From: Cognatundibacterium crateris
GTDB lineage: Bacteria > Pseudomonadota > Gammaproteobacteria > Burkholderiales > Burkholderiaceae_D
Direction of reading: 5' to 3'
Assembly: GCF_010078235.1 (NCBI RefSeq)
Contig: NZ_JAABOS010000004.1
Coordinates: forward strand, 55,815 to 119,814
DNA: 64,000 nucleotides
The translations under genes were made by a program, and so were the position numbers. The notes below the pieces were generated by a model. It had not been told where the DNA came from and did not search any database. It saw only the letters and a program-made list of their open reading frames with translations. Below, in pieces: positions 45,220-54,970 of the stretch (its first letter is position 1; each line of letters opens with the position of its first letter).

Positions 45220-47016
45220 TCAGCGCAGCATCACATAGTTGCCAGGAGCTGCGCACAGACTGGCTGCGGCATCGGGTAGTTGTGCTGCTGACTTTGCTGC
45301 GCTGCTGTTTTTCGCCAGCCACTGATGCCAGTGCTCCCACCATGAACCCTGTACTGTTTCTGCATCCCGCAACCAGCTCTCTGCATCGGGTTTGATCGCG
45401 CCTTGCACGCTGCTTACACCCAGTTGATAGCTGCGGTGGGCATGGCCGGGTTCGGACACGATACCGGCATTGTGTCCGCCTGAGGCGAGGATGAAATCTA
45501 CCGTGGTGTCGGTCAGCTGATGAATCTTGAAAACGGATTTCCAGGGGGAGACATGATCTTTGACCGTGCCCACCACATATAGCGGCACCTGTATGTCTTG
45601 CAGATGCAGCGGCTGCCCTTCGTACAGATAGCGGCCCTGCGCCAGATCATTGTGCAGGAACAGATGCTGCAGATACTCGCTGTGCATACGGTAAGGCATA
45701 CGGGTGGTATCGGCATTCCAGGACATCAGATCATTGGTCGTATCGTCTTCACCCAGCATGTAGTGGCGCATGATGCGCGACCAGATCAGATCGCGTGAAT
45801 TCAATAGCTGGAAAGACGCGCCCATTTGCTTTCCATCCAGATAACCCTGCTTCCACATCAATGCATCCAGCATGGCGAGCTGGCTTTCATCGATGAACAG
45901 GCCCAGTTCGCCGGGTTCGCTAAAGTCAGTCTGTGCCGCCAGCAGGCTGATGCTGGCCAGTTTGGGGGCATTGTTATCGGATTGACGCTTCGCCAGTGCA
46001 GCGGCACCAATGGCGAGCAAGGTGCCGCCCAGACAATAGCCAGTCGCATGGATCGCCGCGTGCTGCGTTATGTCGCTGACTTGCTGTAAGGCTGCAAACA
46101 AGCCGGATTCCAGATAATCATTCATGCCCAGATCACGGTCAGCCGCATCCGGATTTTTCCAGGAAATCATGAATACCTGATGTCCCTGTTCCAACAGATA
46201 GCGTACCATGGAATTCTGCGGCGACAGATCAAGAATGTAATACTTCATGATCCAGGAAGGGACGATCAGCACCGGTTCGGCATAGGTATTTGGGCTAAGT
46301 GGCCGGTAATGGATCAGTTCTATCAGATGATTGCGGAATACCACACTGCCTTCTGTGAGCGCCACATCGCGCCCGGGCTGATAGGGTAAATCCGGTGCAG
46401 CAGCCTTGGCTTGTAGCTTTCCTTGCAAGGCAACAGCTGCATCCTGCATCCAGTGTTGCATGCCATGCTGCAGACTGCTGCCCTGGGTAGTGCGGGCCGT
46501 CTCCAGCACTTCGGGATTGAGTGCCGGGTAGTTGACTGGCGACAGGACATCCAGCCATTGGCGCGCCATAAAGCTGACGACGTTTTCGTGATGGCTTTGT
46601 ACGCCACGTACACCCGTGGTTGCGCTGTCCCACCATGCCTGATTCTGCAAAAAACTTTTCGCCAGTGCGTTATAGGGCCAGGCTGACCAGCCAGTGTGGC
46701 TGTAGCGTTTATCGTCGCCCGCCTCGGGCTGAGTCGTACCGTTCTGTACTGCCTGACCCAGGAATAAAGGCCATTCCGCCATTTGCTGTTGCCATAAGCG
46801 CTGTAACTCCATTTGCTTGCCCGGCGCGAAGGACAAATGTAAGCCCCAGTCCATCCAGGCCAGGATCACGCTGGCCGGTGAAATGCCGCCTGTCCATTGT
46901 GCGAGTTGATTGTGCAAGGCCAGGTCTAGCGGGTGTACCGACTGCTCACGGGTCAGGTAGCAAATGCTGCCGGGCTGGGCAGATGTGGATGGCGCGCTGC
47001 TTTTGGGCTGATTCAT
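45220..47016 (-). CDS. phaC: Poly(3-hydroxyalkanoate) synthase
   Basis: Polymerises 3-hydroxyacyl-CoA into polyhydroxyalkanoate. At 598 residues it fits class I, which works without a second subunit. Residues 80-250 match the N-terminal PHA synthase domain (NALAKSFLQNQAWW; NPEVLETARTTQGSSLQHG). The alpha/beta-hydrolase core carries Cys328 in the lipase-like GYCLGG, Asp487 in VKDHVSPWKS and His515 in SGGHNAGIV, the expected triad. VPSWIMKYYILDLSPQNSMV is strongly conserved. GGAGCCCACC precedes the ATG. No phaA, phaB or phaR is adjacent; the divergent operon begins 124 bases away. Confidence 0.94.
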   Translation of the reverse strand: MNQPKSSAPSTSAQPGSICYLTREQSVHPLDLALHNQLAQWTGGISPASVILAWMDWGLHLSFAPGKQMELQRLWQQQMAEWPLFLGQAVQNGTTQPEAGDDKRYSHTGWSAWPYNALAKSFLQNQAWWDSATTGVRGVQSHHENVVSFMARQWLDVLSPVNYPALNPEVLETARTTQGSSLQHGMQHWMQDAAVALQGKLQAKAAAPDLPYQPGRDVALTEGSVVFRNHLIELIHYRPLSPNTYAEPVLIVPSWIMKYYILDLSPQNSMVRYLLEQGHQVFMISWKNPDAADRDLGMNDYLESGLFAALQQVSDITQHAAIHATGYCLGGTLLAIGAAALAKRQSDNNAPKLASISLLAAQTDFSEPGELGLFIDESQLAMLDALMWKQGYLDGKQMGASFQLLNSRDLIWSRIMRHYMLGEDDTTNDLMSWNADTTRMPYRMHSEYLQHLFLHNDLAQGRYLYEGQPLHLQDIQVPLYVVGTVKDHVSPWKSVFKIHQLTDTTVDFILASGGHNAGIVSEPGHAHRSYQLGVSSVQGAIKPDAESWLRDAETVQGSWWEHWHQWLAKNSSAAKSAAQLPDAAASLCAAPGNYVMLR

Positions 47017-47072
47017 GGTGGGCTCCGGTTTCGTGCTGTAGTTTCATTGTGGCGAACCTGGCAGTGATCACG

Positions 47073-47088
47073 ATTGATTCGAATCAAT
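47073..47088. promoter_or_regulatory. Perfect 16 bp palindrome upstream of the exporter operon
   Basis: ATTGATTCGAATCAAT is a perfect two-fold palindrome, 53 bases before the tolC-like start and 57 bases before the divergent phaC start. It resembles a dimeric-repressor operator (TetR-like spacing). No regulator gene is next to it, so the binding protein is unknown. Confidence 0.5.
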
Positions 47089-47115
47089 TGGATAGTGCAT
47101 TTGCAGCAATACACT
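47088..47115 (+). promoter_or_regulatory. Possible sigma-70 promoter of the exporter operon
   Basis: TTGGAT, then 16 bases, then TACACT, ending 25 bases before the start codon. The -35-like box overlaps the end of the palindrome at 47073-47088, which would suit repression by a protein bound there. Confidence 0.35.
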
Positions 47116-47140
47116 GTAAAAAACATTCCTGGATAGTCTC

Positions 47141-48583
47141 ATGAAAAACTCCGTTTTCACTCTGCGAACAGACAGAATCCGACAATATTTTGCGCTGCCG
47201 CACAGAAGGCCTGCATCGCATTGTTGCGCTGAAAATCGCCGTAATGATGGCGCTACTCACTTAATTGCAGCTGGTTTGATCTGCATCAATGGCCTGATGC
47301 TGAGCCCACTGGCGAGCGCTGCAGAAAGCCTGCAACAAGCCTGGGAGCAGGGCTTAAAGCGCGACCATTTACTCGCGTCTTCCAGCGCCCGACAGGATGC
47401 AGCGGATGCCCAGCTGGCAGCCGCCAAAGCGACTTACTTTCCTAAGCTGGCGCTGGAAGCGGGCTATCTGCGCACAGAAAGCGAACCAGCCGCCAAGATC
47501 AGTATTCCGGCACTGCCTATGCTTAAAGGCGCATCGCTGCCATTTGCGCAGGATGCCAGTTATTTCGGTGGCGTGACAGTCAGTGCCCCCTTATTCACCA
47601 GTGGCCGTATCGCACAAGGCGTGGCGGCGGCGGAAGCACAACAGCAGGCCAGTGCAGCGCAGACCCGGCTGACTTACAGCGAGCTGAAACTCGCGATTGC
47701 ACAATCCTATGTACAGGTATTGCGAGCAGAGCATGCGCTGCAGGTCAGCCACAGCCATGTACAGGCCATGCAAAAACACCGCGCTGATGTGCAGGCTTTG
47801 CATGAACGCGGTTATGTGGCCAGACATGATGTGCTGGCGACCGAAGTCGCGCTGGCCAATGCTTTGCAGTGGCAATTGCAGGCAGAGAATGGCTTGTCGC
47901 TGGCACGTTCCGCCTACAACCGCTGGCTGGGCCGCGCCTATGACGACAAAGTTGAACTGCAGGATCTGGTCACCGATCCCGGTCATGAGCGGCGAGATTT
48001 GCATCAGAGCCTGAGCGCCTATTTGCTGGCCGCGCAAGAGCAGCGTCCTGAATTGCAGGCGCTGCGTCAACAGTCGCAGGCTTTGCAGCATCAGGCCGCC
48101 AGCGTGAAAGCCAGCCACTTGCCGCAGCTAGGCGTGAGTGCCGGTTATAACAAACTGGAAAACCGCTATCTGGCGCAGGATAAGGGTTGGTGGGCCGGGC
48201 TTGTGATGAAGTGGGAGTTGTTTGATGGCGGTCAGGTACGCCAGCAATCCTCGCAATTGTCTGCCAACGCCCGCGCTGTGGCTGAACTGGCGCAGGACCA
48301 CCAGGAAAAAATCCAGCTGCAAGTCAGACAGGCCTGGATGAATCAGCAGGAAACCCGGCAAAGGCTGGGGCTGGTGGCAACTGCGGTTGAACAGGCCGAT
48401 GAGGTGCTGAACCTGGCGCGTGAACGCTACCGCTCAGGGCTGGCACCGAACGGTGATGTGCTGGATGCCGAGACGCGCCGTCTGCAAGCCTATTCCAACC
48501 GCGATAACGCCATTTACGACCATGAACTGGCACGCCTGCAACTGCTCTATGCGGCCGGCATGCTGGCTGCTCACCACCAATAA
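47141..48583 (+). CDS. TolC-family outer-membrane efflux protein
   Basis: A 480-residue outer-membrane channel of a tripartite exporter. It has an unusually long N-terminal leader (about 65 residues before SLQQAWEQGLKRDHLLASSS) containing a hydrophobic stretch ending LMLSPLASA. Two repeated coiled-coil/strand halves follow (AAKATYFPKLALEAGYLRTE; KASHLPQLGVSAGYNKLENR). It opens a row of five exporter genes in one direction; the membrane-fusion gene starts 17 bases later. A downstream start codon might be used, but none has a better signal. Confidence 0.9.
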   Translation: MKNSVFTLRTDRIRQYFALPHRRPASHCCAENRRNDGATHLIAAGLICINGLMLSPLASAAESLQQAWEQGLKRDHLLASSSARQDAADAQLAAAKATYFPKLALEAGYLRTESEPAAKISIPALPMLKGASLPFAQDASYFGGVTVSAPLFTSGRIAQGVAAAEAQQQASAAQTRLTYSELKLAIAQSYVQVLRAEHALQVSHSHVQAMQKHRADVQALHERGYVARHDVLATEVALANALQWQLQAENGLSLARSAYNRWLGRAYDDKVELQDLVTDPGHERRDLHQSLSAYLLAAQEQRPELQALRQQSQALQHQAASVKASHLPQLGVSAGYNKLENRYLAQDKGWWAGLVMKWELFDGGQVRQQSSQLSANARAVAELAQDHQEKIQLQVRQAWMNQQETRQRLGLVATAVEQADEVLNLARERYRSGLAPNGDVLDAETRRLQAYSNRDNAIYDHELARLQLLYAAGMLAAHHQ

Positions 48584-48600
48584 ATCTGCAAGGAATGACT

Positions 48601-49713
48601 ATGCAAAGCAAACAAAAAAATCTGGGTCCGGTCTTGCTGGGTGTGGCTGGCGTGGCGATCGTCGCCGGTCTCGCGTATTACTTCAGTAGCAGCCGCCCCA
48701 TGCCGGATGGCCTGATCGTGGCAAGCGGCAGGGTAGAGGGCGAGCGCATCATCGCTGCGGCTAAGTATCCGGGCCGTGTGCTGAAGGTATTGGCGAAAGA
48801 GGGCGATACGCTGGCTGCCGGTGCACTGGTGGCGCAACTGGAAGACGAGAGTTTTCAGGCTAAAACCGAACAGGCGCGGCAGGTGCTGAATGCCACCGAG
48901 GCGCAATGGAAGTCGGCTCAGGCCAGTCTGGATGTCGCACAAAAAGAAGTGCCTATGGGACTGGCACTGGCTGAGGCCAGCCTGAGTCAGGCGCGCGCCA
49001 TGCTGAGTAAAGCCAGCGCCGTTGAGCAGCAGAGTCAGCGTGATGCGCAGCGCCACAAGGAATTGTTTGAGCGCGGCGTGATTGAGCGCCATCGCTATGA
49101 ACAGGCGGATCTGGCCTGGCAGGTCGCGCGTACTGATGTGCATGCGGCTGAAGAAGCGGTGAAGCGCGCCGCGCAGGGTGTGGCACAAGCGAATCTGGGC
49201 AATGAAAAAATCCGCGCCCGTCAACAGGAGGTGAATGCCTTAGGTGCGCAGCGTGAACGGGCAGCAGCTGGCGTCAGCGAAGCCGGAACTGTACTCAAAG
49301 ATTTGCAAATCACCGCCCCCGACAGCGGCGTGGTGCTGAGCCGTTTGCGCGAACCGGGTGAAGTCGTGATGCCGGGCGGCGCGATACTGGAAATGGTGAA
49401 TCTGGACCGGCTCTACCTCAAAGTCTATGTGCCGGAATCCAAAATCGGACAAGTTAAACTGGGCTTGCCAGTGCGCGTCTACACCGATGCGGCTGGCGAC
49501 AAGTTCTTTGACGCGACGGTCAGCTATATCGCTGCACGCGCTGAATTCACACCGAAAGAAGTCCAGACTACCGATGAACGCACCAAGCTGGTGTATGCAG
49601 TCAAACTGCGCATCACCAACAATCCTGAACATCAGCTGACACCGGGCATACCAGCCGATGCAGTGATACGCTGGAAGCAGGACGTGGCGTGGCAAAAACC
49701 GCGCTGGAAATAA
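48601..49713 (+). CDS. HlyD/YhiI-type periplasmic membrane-fusion protein
   Basis: A 370-residue adaptor with an N-terminal membrane helix (GPVLLGVAGVAIVAGLAYYF), a split biotinyl-lipoyl domain (VASGRVEGERIIAAAKYPGR; PDSGVVLSRLREPGEVVMPG), a long alpha-hairpin (residues 80-210) and a beta-barrel. It links the ABC-2 pump to the TolC-like channel. AAGGA lies six bases before the ATG at 48601, so this start is preferred to one two codons upstream. The order matches YbhG-YbhFSR-type exporters. Confidence 0.92.
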   Translation: MQSKQKNLGPVLLGVAGVAIVAGLAYYFSSSRPMPDGLIVASGRVEGERIIAAAKYPGRVLKVLAKEGDTLAAGALVAQLEDESFQAKTEQARQVLNATEAQWKSAQASLDVAQKEVPMGLALAEASLSQARAMLSKASAVEQQSQRDAQRHKELFERGVIERHRYEQADLAWQVARTDVHAAEEAVKRAAQGVAQANLGNEKIRARQQEVNALGAQRERAAAGVSEAGTVLKDLQITAPDSGVVLSRLREPGEVVMPGGAILEMVNLDRLYLKVYVPESKIGQVKLGLPVRVYTDAAGDKFFDATVSYIAARAEFTPKEVQTTDERTKLVYAVKLRITNNPEHQLTPGIPADAVIRWKQDVAWQKPRWK

Positions 49714-49717
49714 GCCT

Positions 49718-51808
49718 ATGCCGCTGTTATTTAACAAGGATGGCGCTGCTGCGACCAATGCCAGCACTGCCACCGCCGCCACCGCTGCAGCTGAAGTGCC
49801 CGGTGCGCCTCAGCCCTGGCTGGTCGAAGCGAATCATCTGGTCAAACGTTATGGCGCTCATCTGGCGCTGGATCACATCAGCCTGCAAGTGCGGCCCGGT
49901 GAAATCTATGGCCTGATCGGTCCCGATGGCGCTGGCAAAAGCAGTCTGCTAAAAGCGGTTGCCGGTGTGCTGGCGCATGATGAGGGCGAGCTGCGCGTGT
50001 TTTCGCAACTGATACGCAATGAGGCCGACAGTGAACTGATCAAGGACAGAATAGGCCTGATGCCGCAAGGGCTGGGACAGAATCTGTATGGCGATTTGTC
50101 GGTCGAAGAAAACATCGATTATTTCGGTGGCCTGCGTTTGCTGAGCGCTGAGGCTTTGCGCGAGCGTAAAGAGGCGCTGCTGAAAAGCACGCGCCTGGAA
50201 CGTTTTCGTGATCGCCCTATGAAAAATCTGTCGGGTGGCATGAAGCAAAAGTTGGGTCTGGTTTGCACGCTGATCCACGAACCCAAATTAGTCATCCTGG
50301 ACGAGCCGACTACCGGCGTGGACCCGGTATCGCGCCGTGAATTCTGGAGCATCTTGTCACGTCTGTTGCAGGAAAAAGGCATTACCGCGCTGGTCTCGAC
50401 TGCGTATATGGATGAAGCCAGCCGCTTTCACCGCGTGTCGCTGATGCATGAAGGGAAAATCCTGGCCTCGGGCGAACCCGCACGCATGAAGGATCTGGCG
50501 GCCGGTTGCATCGTCAGCACCATCTGTGCGGATGCGCAGCAGCAGATGGCAGCGGTACAGCGTCTGACCCAGCGCTTTCCACAACTGGAAGCACTGGGCC
50601 AGGAAATCCGCGTATTTGTGGATAGTGCCGATGCCGATGCCGACGCGGCGCGTCAGCAAGTGCTGCAGACTTTGCAGCAGACTCCCGCGATTGCCCAGGC
50701 GCAGACTGAGGTGCTGGATGCGGAGCTGGAAGATGTGTTTATCGCTTTGCTCAGACAGCGCGCCGCTGCGGATGCGAATGTAGCTGAGCCTGTCGTTGCT
50801 ACGGTTGCAAATACCGCTGCTGTCGTCTCTGTGGCGCAGCCAGCAACGCAGCAGCTGGCGATAGAGGCGCGTGAACTGAGTCGCCATTTCGGCGAATTCA
50901 AAGCCGTCGATCAGGTCAGTTTTCAAGTGCCGCAGGGTGAGATTTTTGGTCTGCTGGGGGCGAATGGTGCGGGCAAAAGCACGGTCATCAAAATGTTGAC
51001 CGGCATCCTGACCCAGAGTAGCGGGCAAGGCATGGTGGCCGGTGCCGATATGCGGACTGCGGGTTTGCAGATACGCGAACGCATAGGCTATATGTCGCAG
51101 GCATTTTCCCTGTATCTGGATCTGAGCGTACTGGAAAATATACGGCTGTATGCGGGTATCTATGGACTGAGCCGGCAACAGACTGCCGAGCGCATGGACT
51201 GGATACTCGATATGGCTGGCTTGCGTCCCTTTGGTCATGCGCTGACCGCCAGCCTGCCTATGGGTTTGCGGCAGCGGCTGGCGCTGGGTTGCGCGCTGAT
51301 ACACCGGCCTCAGGTTTTATTTTTAGATGAACCGACTTCAGGCGTTGATCCGCTGGGACGGCGCGCATTCTGGGATGTGCTGTTCCGTTTGTCGCGTGAA
51401 GAACATGTAACGATACTGGTCACCACCCACTATATGTCGGAAGCCGAGCATTGCGATCATATCGCACTGATGTATGCAGGGCGGGTGGTGGCGGATGCCT
51501 CGCCGGAACAATTAAAAAACCGTCTGGAGCAGGAAGCCGGTCAGTTAGTGGAAGTCGATTGCACAGATGCGCCGCAAGCCTTACAGGTATTACAGCAAGC
51601 CGGTTTTGCCAGCGCCAGTCTGTTTGGCCCTAAGCTGCATGTGCTGCTGAAAGACCCGGAGACTGACAGCCAGCGTGTGCGCACCAGTCTGCAGGCGTTT
51701 GAGGTGAGCGCACTCAGGCCGCGTCGCCTGTCCATGGAAGATGTGTTTGTTCATATCGTGACCAGCCTGGAACAACAGGATGCCCAACATCAGAAAGGCA
51801 GCTCATGA
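49718..51808 (+). CDS. ABC transporter with two fused ATP-binding domains (YbhF-like)
   Basis: A 696-residue cytoplasmic protein carrying two ABC domains in tandem. The first (residues 35-255) has Walker A-like GPDGAGKSS, signature LSGGMKQKLGL and Walker B LVILDEPTTGVD. The second (385-610) has GANGAGKST and LFLDEPTSGVD, but its signature reads SLPMGLRQRLAL rather than LSGG, so one composite site may be weak. The pair serves the two ABC-2 permeases that follow. YbhF has the same double layout. The ATG lies four bases after the adaptor stop. Confidence 0.92.
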   Translation: MPLLFNKDGAAATNASTATAATAAAEVPGAPQPWLVEANHLVKRYGAHLALDHISLQVRPGEIYGLIGPDGAGKSSLLKAVAGVLAHDEGELRVFSQLIRNEADSELIKDRIGLMPQGLGQNLYGDLSVEENIDYFGGLRLLSAEALRERKEALLKSTRLERFRDRPMKNLSGGMKQKLGLVCTLIHEPKLVILDEPTTGVDPVSRREFWSILSRLLQEKGITALVSTAYMDEASRFHRVSLMHEGKILASGEPARMKDLAAGCIVSTICADAQQQMAAVQRLTQRFPQLEALGQEIRVFVDSADADADAARQQVLQTLQQTPAIAQAQTEVLDAELEDVFIALLRQRAAADANVAEPVVATVANTAAVVSVAQPATQQLAIEARELSRHFGEFKAVDQVSFQVPQGEIFGLLGANGAGKSTVIKMLTGILTQSSGQGMVAGADMRTAGLQIRERIGYMSQAFSLYLDLSVLENIRLYAGIYGLSRQQTAERMDWILDMAGLRPFGHALTASLPMGLRQRLALGCALIHRPQVLFLDEPTSGVDPLGRRAFWDVLFRLSREEHVTILVTTHYMSEAEHCDHIALMYAGRVVADASPEQLKNRLEQEAGQLVEVDCTDAPQALQVLQQAGFASASLFGPKLHVLLKDPETDSQRVRTSLQAFEVSALRPRRLSMEDVFVHIVTSLEQQDAQHQKGSS

Positions 51809-52959
51809 ACCTGCGTCGTATCCGTGTCGTCGCGTATAAAGAGTGGCGCGAAATTGTGCGTGACCGTTTGTTCTTCACGCTGGCGTTTGTGGTACCTTCA
51901 CTGCTGATGCTGTTGTTTGGCTACGGCTTGTCACTCGATGTGGAGCATATACCGCTGGCAATCGTCGACTACGATCAGTCGGTCAGCTCGCGCGAATATG
52001 CACATCAGTTCAGTGATTCACGTTACTTCGCTTTTCAGGCCTACAGTCAGCGTGAATCCGAACTCGAAAAACTGGTGATGGATAACAGCATACGCGCCGT
52101 GATTATTATTCCACCGCAGTTTGGCGTCCGCCTGAAAGCCGGTCAGCCAGCCGATGTGCAAACCTGGATCGATGGTACTTTCCCATTCCGCGCACTGACC
52201 GCCAAGGGCTATGTCAGCGCTATCAATGCAGCGGCCAATATCGAACAGTTATCCGCGCATTTATCTGCACTCAGCGGGATTCCACAAGCCACGCTGCGCG
52301 CTGCGTTTCAGCCGGTTAAGGTGGAAATACGCTATTTGTATAACCAGGAAGTCAAAAGTATCTGGTCTATCGCACCCAAGCTGATTATGGTGATCCTGAT
52401 GCTGTCACCGCCGTTTCTGACCGCACTCGGCGTGGTCAGGGAAAAAGAATCGGGCGCGATTTACAACGTCTATTCGTCCACGCTGTCGCGCGGTGAATAC
52501 CTGGTTGGCAAACTCTTACCCTATGTCGCGATTTCAGTGGTGAACGCCTGTCTGCTGACCGCTTTTGCCTTATTCCTGTTTGGTGCGCCGTTCAAGGGGA
52601 ATCTGCTGTTTTTCCTGCTCGCCACCATCCTGTATGTGGTCTGTACCACGGGCATAGGTTTGCTGGTGTCGGTGATGGTCAATACCCAGGTCGCGGCTAT
52701 GGTAGGCACGGCCATCGTGACGGTGGTGCCTGCGGTGCTGTACTCCGGCATGATTATTCCTATCCCTTCATTGTCGGCAGTGGCCAGCGTGATTGCGCAT
52801 GCCTTGCCCGGCATGTACTACGCCGAGATTGCAATTGGCAGTTTCCTGAAAGGCGTGGGTTTTGCTGCTCTGTGGCCGGATATGCTGATCCTGGTCCTGT
52901 ATTCGTTTGGCTTGTTCAGTGCGGGTTTTCTGGCCTTCCATAAACGTCCTGCAAATTAA
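51805..52959 (+). CDS. ABC-2 type permease (YbhS-like)
   Basis: A 384-residue permease with one N-terminal helix, a periplasmic domain of about 130 residues (VSSREYAHQFSDSRYFAFQA), and five C-terminal helices including VVREKESGAIYNVYSSTLSR, the conserved cytoplasmic coupling segment. Its ATG overlaps the preceding stop by four bases (ATGA). It forms the membrane pore together with the next gene product. Confidence 0.92.
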   Translation: MNLRRIRVVAYKEWREIVRDRLFFTLAFVVPSLLMLLFGYGLSLDVEHIPLAIVDYDQSVSSREYAHQFSDSRYFAFQAYSQRESELEKLVMDNSIRAVIIIPPQFGVRLKAGQPADVQTWIDGTFPFRALTAKGYVSAINAAANIEQLSAHLSALSGIPQATLRAAFQPVKVEIRYLYNQEVKSIWSIAPKLIMVILMLSPPFLTALGVVREKESGAIYNVYSSTLSRGEYLVGKLLPYVAISVVNACLLTAFALFLFGAPFKGNLLFFLLATILYVVCTTGIGLLVSVMVNTQVAAMVGTAIVTVVPAVLYSGMIIPIPSLSAVASVIAHALPGMYYAEIAIGSFLKGVGFAALWPDMLILVLYSFGLFSAGFLAFHKRPAN

Positions 52960-52971
52960 GGGAGTAGCACG

Positions 52972-54132
52972 GTGACTTTATTTTTTTTGAACCGGGTCTG
53001 GTGGCGTCGGGTGCAGGCGATGACCTGGAAAGAGTTATTGCAATTGCTGCGCGATCCGGTCTTACTGGTATTCGTGCTGTATGCATTTACTGCCGATATT
53101 TATAACGCAGCGTCCGGTGTGTCATTCCAGTTAAATAATGCGGCATTAGTCTTATCGGATAGTGATCGCACAGCTGCTTCGCGTGAGCTGGCGGCGCGCT
53201 TCATGCCGCCGGAATTTCGCTGGGCCGGAGCCATGACGCATCCTGAACAGGGGCAGCAAATGCTGGATGATGGCAAGGCGATGGCGGTGCTGGATATACC
53301 GCCTGGCTTCGGTGCTGCACTCGCGCGAGGTGATGGCACTGCTGTGCAGATGCAGATTGATGCTTCAAATTCGGTACAGGGTTTTCTGGCAGCGGTGGAT
53401 GCGACCCAGATCATTGCGCGCTATGGACTGGAGCAAAGCGCCAGCCGGCTCGGTGTCGACCTCGATGCTGGCCTGGCTACCGGACCGGTGATTAGCAATC
53501 ACACCCGGGTCTGGTTTAATCCGAATCAGAACGATGCCTGGTTTATGGGGATTTCTGAATTGCTGAATGTCGTGACCCTGTTTTCCATGCTGTTGCCAGC
53601 GGCCGCCATGGTCAGGGAAAAAGAACGCGGCACGATAGAGCAATTGCTGGTGTCGCCGCTGTCGCCGCTGCAAATCATGCTGCCTAAGGTTATTGCGATG
53701 GTAGCGGTGATCCTGGGCGGTACTGCACTGGGTCTGTTTGGTGTACTGGTACCGGTGTTTGCTATACCGGTGGCAGGCAGTTTGCTGCTGTTTTTTGCAC
53801 TGACCACGGTTTATGTGAGTACGCTGGCAGGTATAGGTATAGGCATTGCAACCGTCACCCGCAATATGGCGCAGGCTGGCATGATGGTGATCCTGATACT
53901 GGCACCGATGATGTTTTTATCCGGTGCCTGGACGCCGCCGGAAGCCATGCCCGCCGTCATGCGCTGGGGGATGTATGTGTCGCCGCTGTATTACTACATC
54001 AATGCCAGTTACGGCATCCTGATGAAGGGCGCGGGTATGACCGTGTTATGGCCCATGTTCGCGGGCATAGTCGTAATTGGTTTGCTGGTACGCAGTGTGA
54101 CCATGCTGCGCTTTAAAAAACAATTTCAATGA
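52972..54132 (+). CDS. ABC-2 type permease (YbhR-like)
   Basis: A 386-residue second permease of the same exporter with the same fold: N-terminal helix, periplasmic domain (ASNSVQGFLAAVDATQII), then five helices with MVREKERGTIEQLLVSPLSP as coupling segment. Translation starts at a GTG with GGGAG upstream. The substrate of this exporter is unknown; YbhFSR exports cationic drugs and chloramphenicol in E. coli, so a drug or endogenous metabolite is possible. Confidence 0.92.
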   Translation: MTLFFLNRVWWRRVQAMTWKELLQLLRDPVLLVFVLYAFTADIYNAASGVSFQLNNAALVLSDSDRTAASRELAARFMPPEFRWAGAMTHPEQGQQMLDDGKAMAVLDIPPGFGAALARGDGTAVQMQIDASNSVQGFLAAVDATQIIARYGLEQSASRLGVDLDAGLATGPVISNHTRVWFNPNQNDAWFMGISELLNVVTLFSMLLPAAAMVREKERGTIEQLLVSPLSPLQIMLPKVIAMVAVILGGTALGLFGVLVPVFAIPVAGSLLLFFALTTVYVSTLAGIGIGIATVTRNMAQAGMMVILILAPMMFLSGAWTPPEAMPAVMRWGMYVSPLYYYINASYGILMKGAGMTVLWPMFAGIVVIGLLVRSVTMLRFKKQFQ

Positions 54133-54181
54133 TCGCTGCAAAAAAACTGCACAAGGCTTTTTGACAGAAAAAGGATAAGCT

Positions 54182-54961
54182 ATGCATCAAAATTCCGCTC
54201 CAATGTCCCTGCAAGGCAAACGTGGTTTGATTATCGGGCTGGCCAACGAGCACAGTATCGCCTGGGGTTGCGCAAAAGTGGCGCATGCCCTGGGGGCGCA
54301 ACTGGTGCTCAGTTGTGTGAATGAAAAAGCAGCGCAGTTTGTCGCGCCGCTGGCGCAGCAAGTTGAGGCACCGCTGATCGTATGTAATGTGGAGCAGGAA
54401 GATGCACTGGCAAACCTGGTGCAACAGGCGACAGCAGACGGACAGCGCATCAACTTTGTGATTCACTCTATCGCCTGGGCACCGTTGGACGATTTGCACG
54501 GACGCGTGATCGACAGTTCTGCCACAGGTTTTTGCCGTGCGATGGATATTTCTTGTCATTCCTTCGCACGTCTGGCTAAGCTATGCGAACCACATCTGAG
54601 CCCATCGGCCAGCCTGATTACCATGACTTATCTGGGCGCGGCGGAAGCGGTCGATCATTATGGCCTGATGGGGCCGGTCAAGGCGGCGCTGGAATCGCTG
54701 GTACGTTATCTGGCCAGTGAGATGGGCCCGGCCGGAACCCGTGTGCATGCGGTCTCGCCTGGCCCGGTACCAACCCGCGCCGCATCTGGTTTGCAGGATT
54801 TTGACGGCTTGATGGACAAGGCCAGACAGCGCGCACCTTTGCGTCGTCTGGTGACATTGGATGAAATTGGTCAGCTGGCGGCGTTTCTTGTCAGCGATGC
54901 AGCGTCCGGCATGACGGGTCAGACCCTGTATGTCGATGGCGGCTATCACATCGTGAATTGA
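54182..54961 (+). CDS. FabI-like enoyl-ACP reductase (SDR)
   Basis: A 259-residue SDR enzyme of the FabI type. It has GLANEHSIAWGCAKVAHALG at the NAD-binding N-terminus, HSIAWAPL in the middle, and TMTYLGAAEAVDHYGLMGPVKA with the Tyr-x6-Lys active-site spacing of enoyl-ACP reductases. FabI members reduce trans-2-enoyl-ACP in fatty acid synthesis. This copy lies 49 bases after an exporter and directly before MaoC-Pta and ackA, so it is probably a second, specialised reductase rather than the housekeeping one. AAGGAT precedes the ATG. Confidence 0.85.
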   Translation: MHQNSAPMSLQGKRGLIIGLANEHSIAWGCAKVAHALGAQLVLSCVNEKAAQFVAPLAQQVEAPLIVCNVEQEDALANLVQQATADGQRINFVIHSIAWAPLDDLHGRVIDSSATGFCRAMDISCHSFARLAKLCEPHLSPSASLITMTYLGAAEAVDHYGLMGPVKAALESLVRYLASEMGPAGTRVHAVSPGPVPTRAASGLQDFDGLMDKARQRAPLRRLVTLDEIGQLAAFLVSDAASGMTGQTLYVDGGYHIVN

Positions 54962-54970
54962 GGAAAAAAG

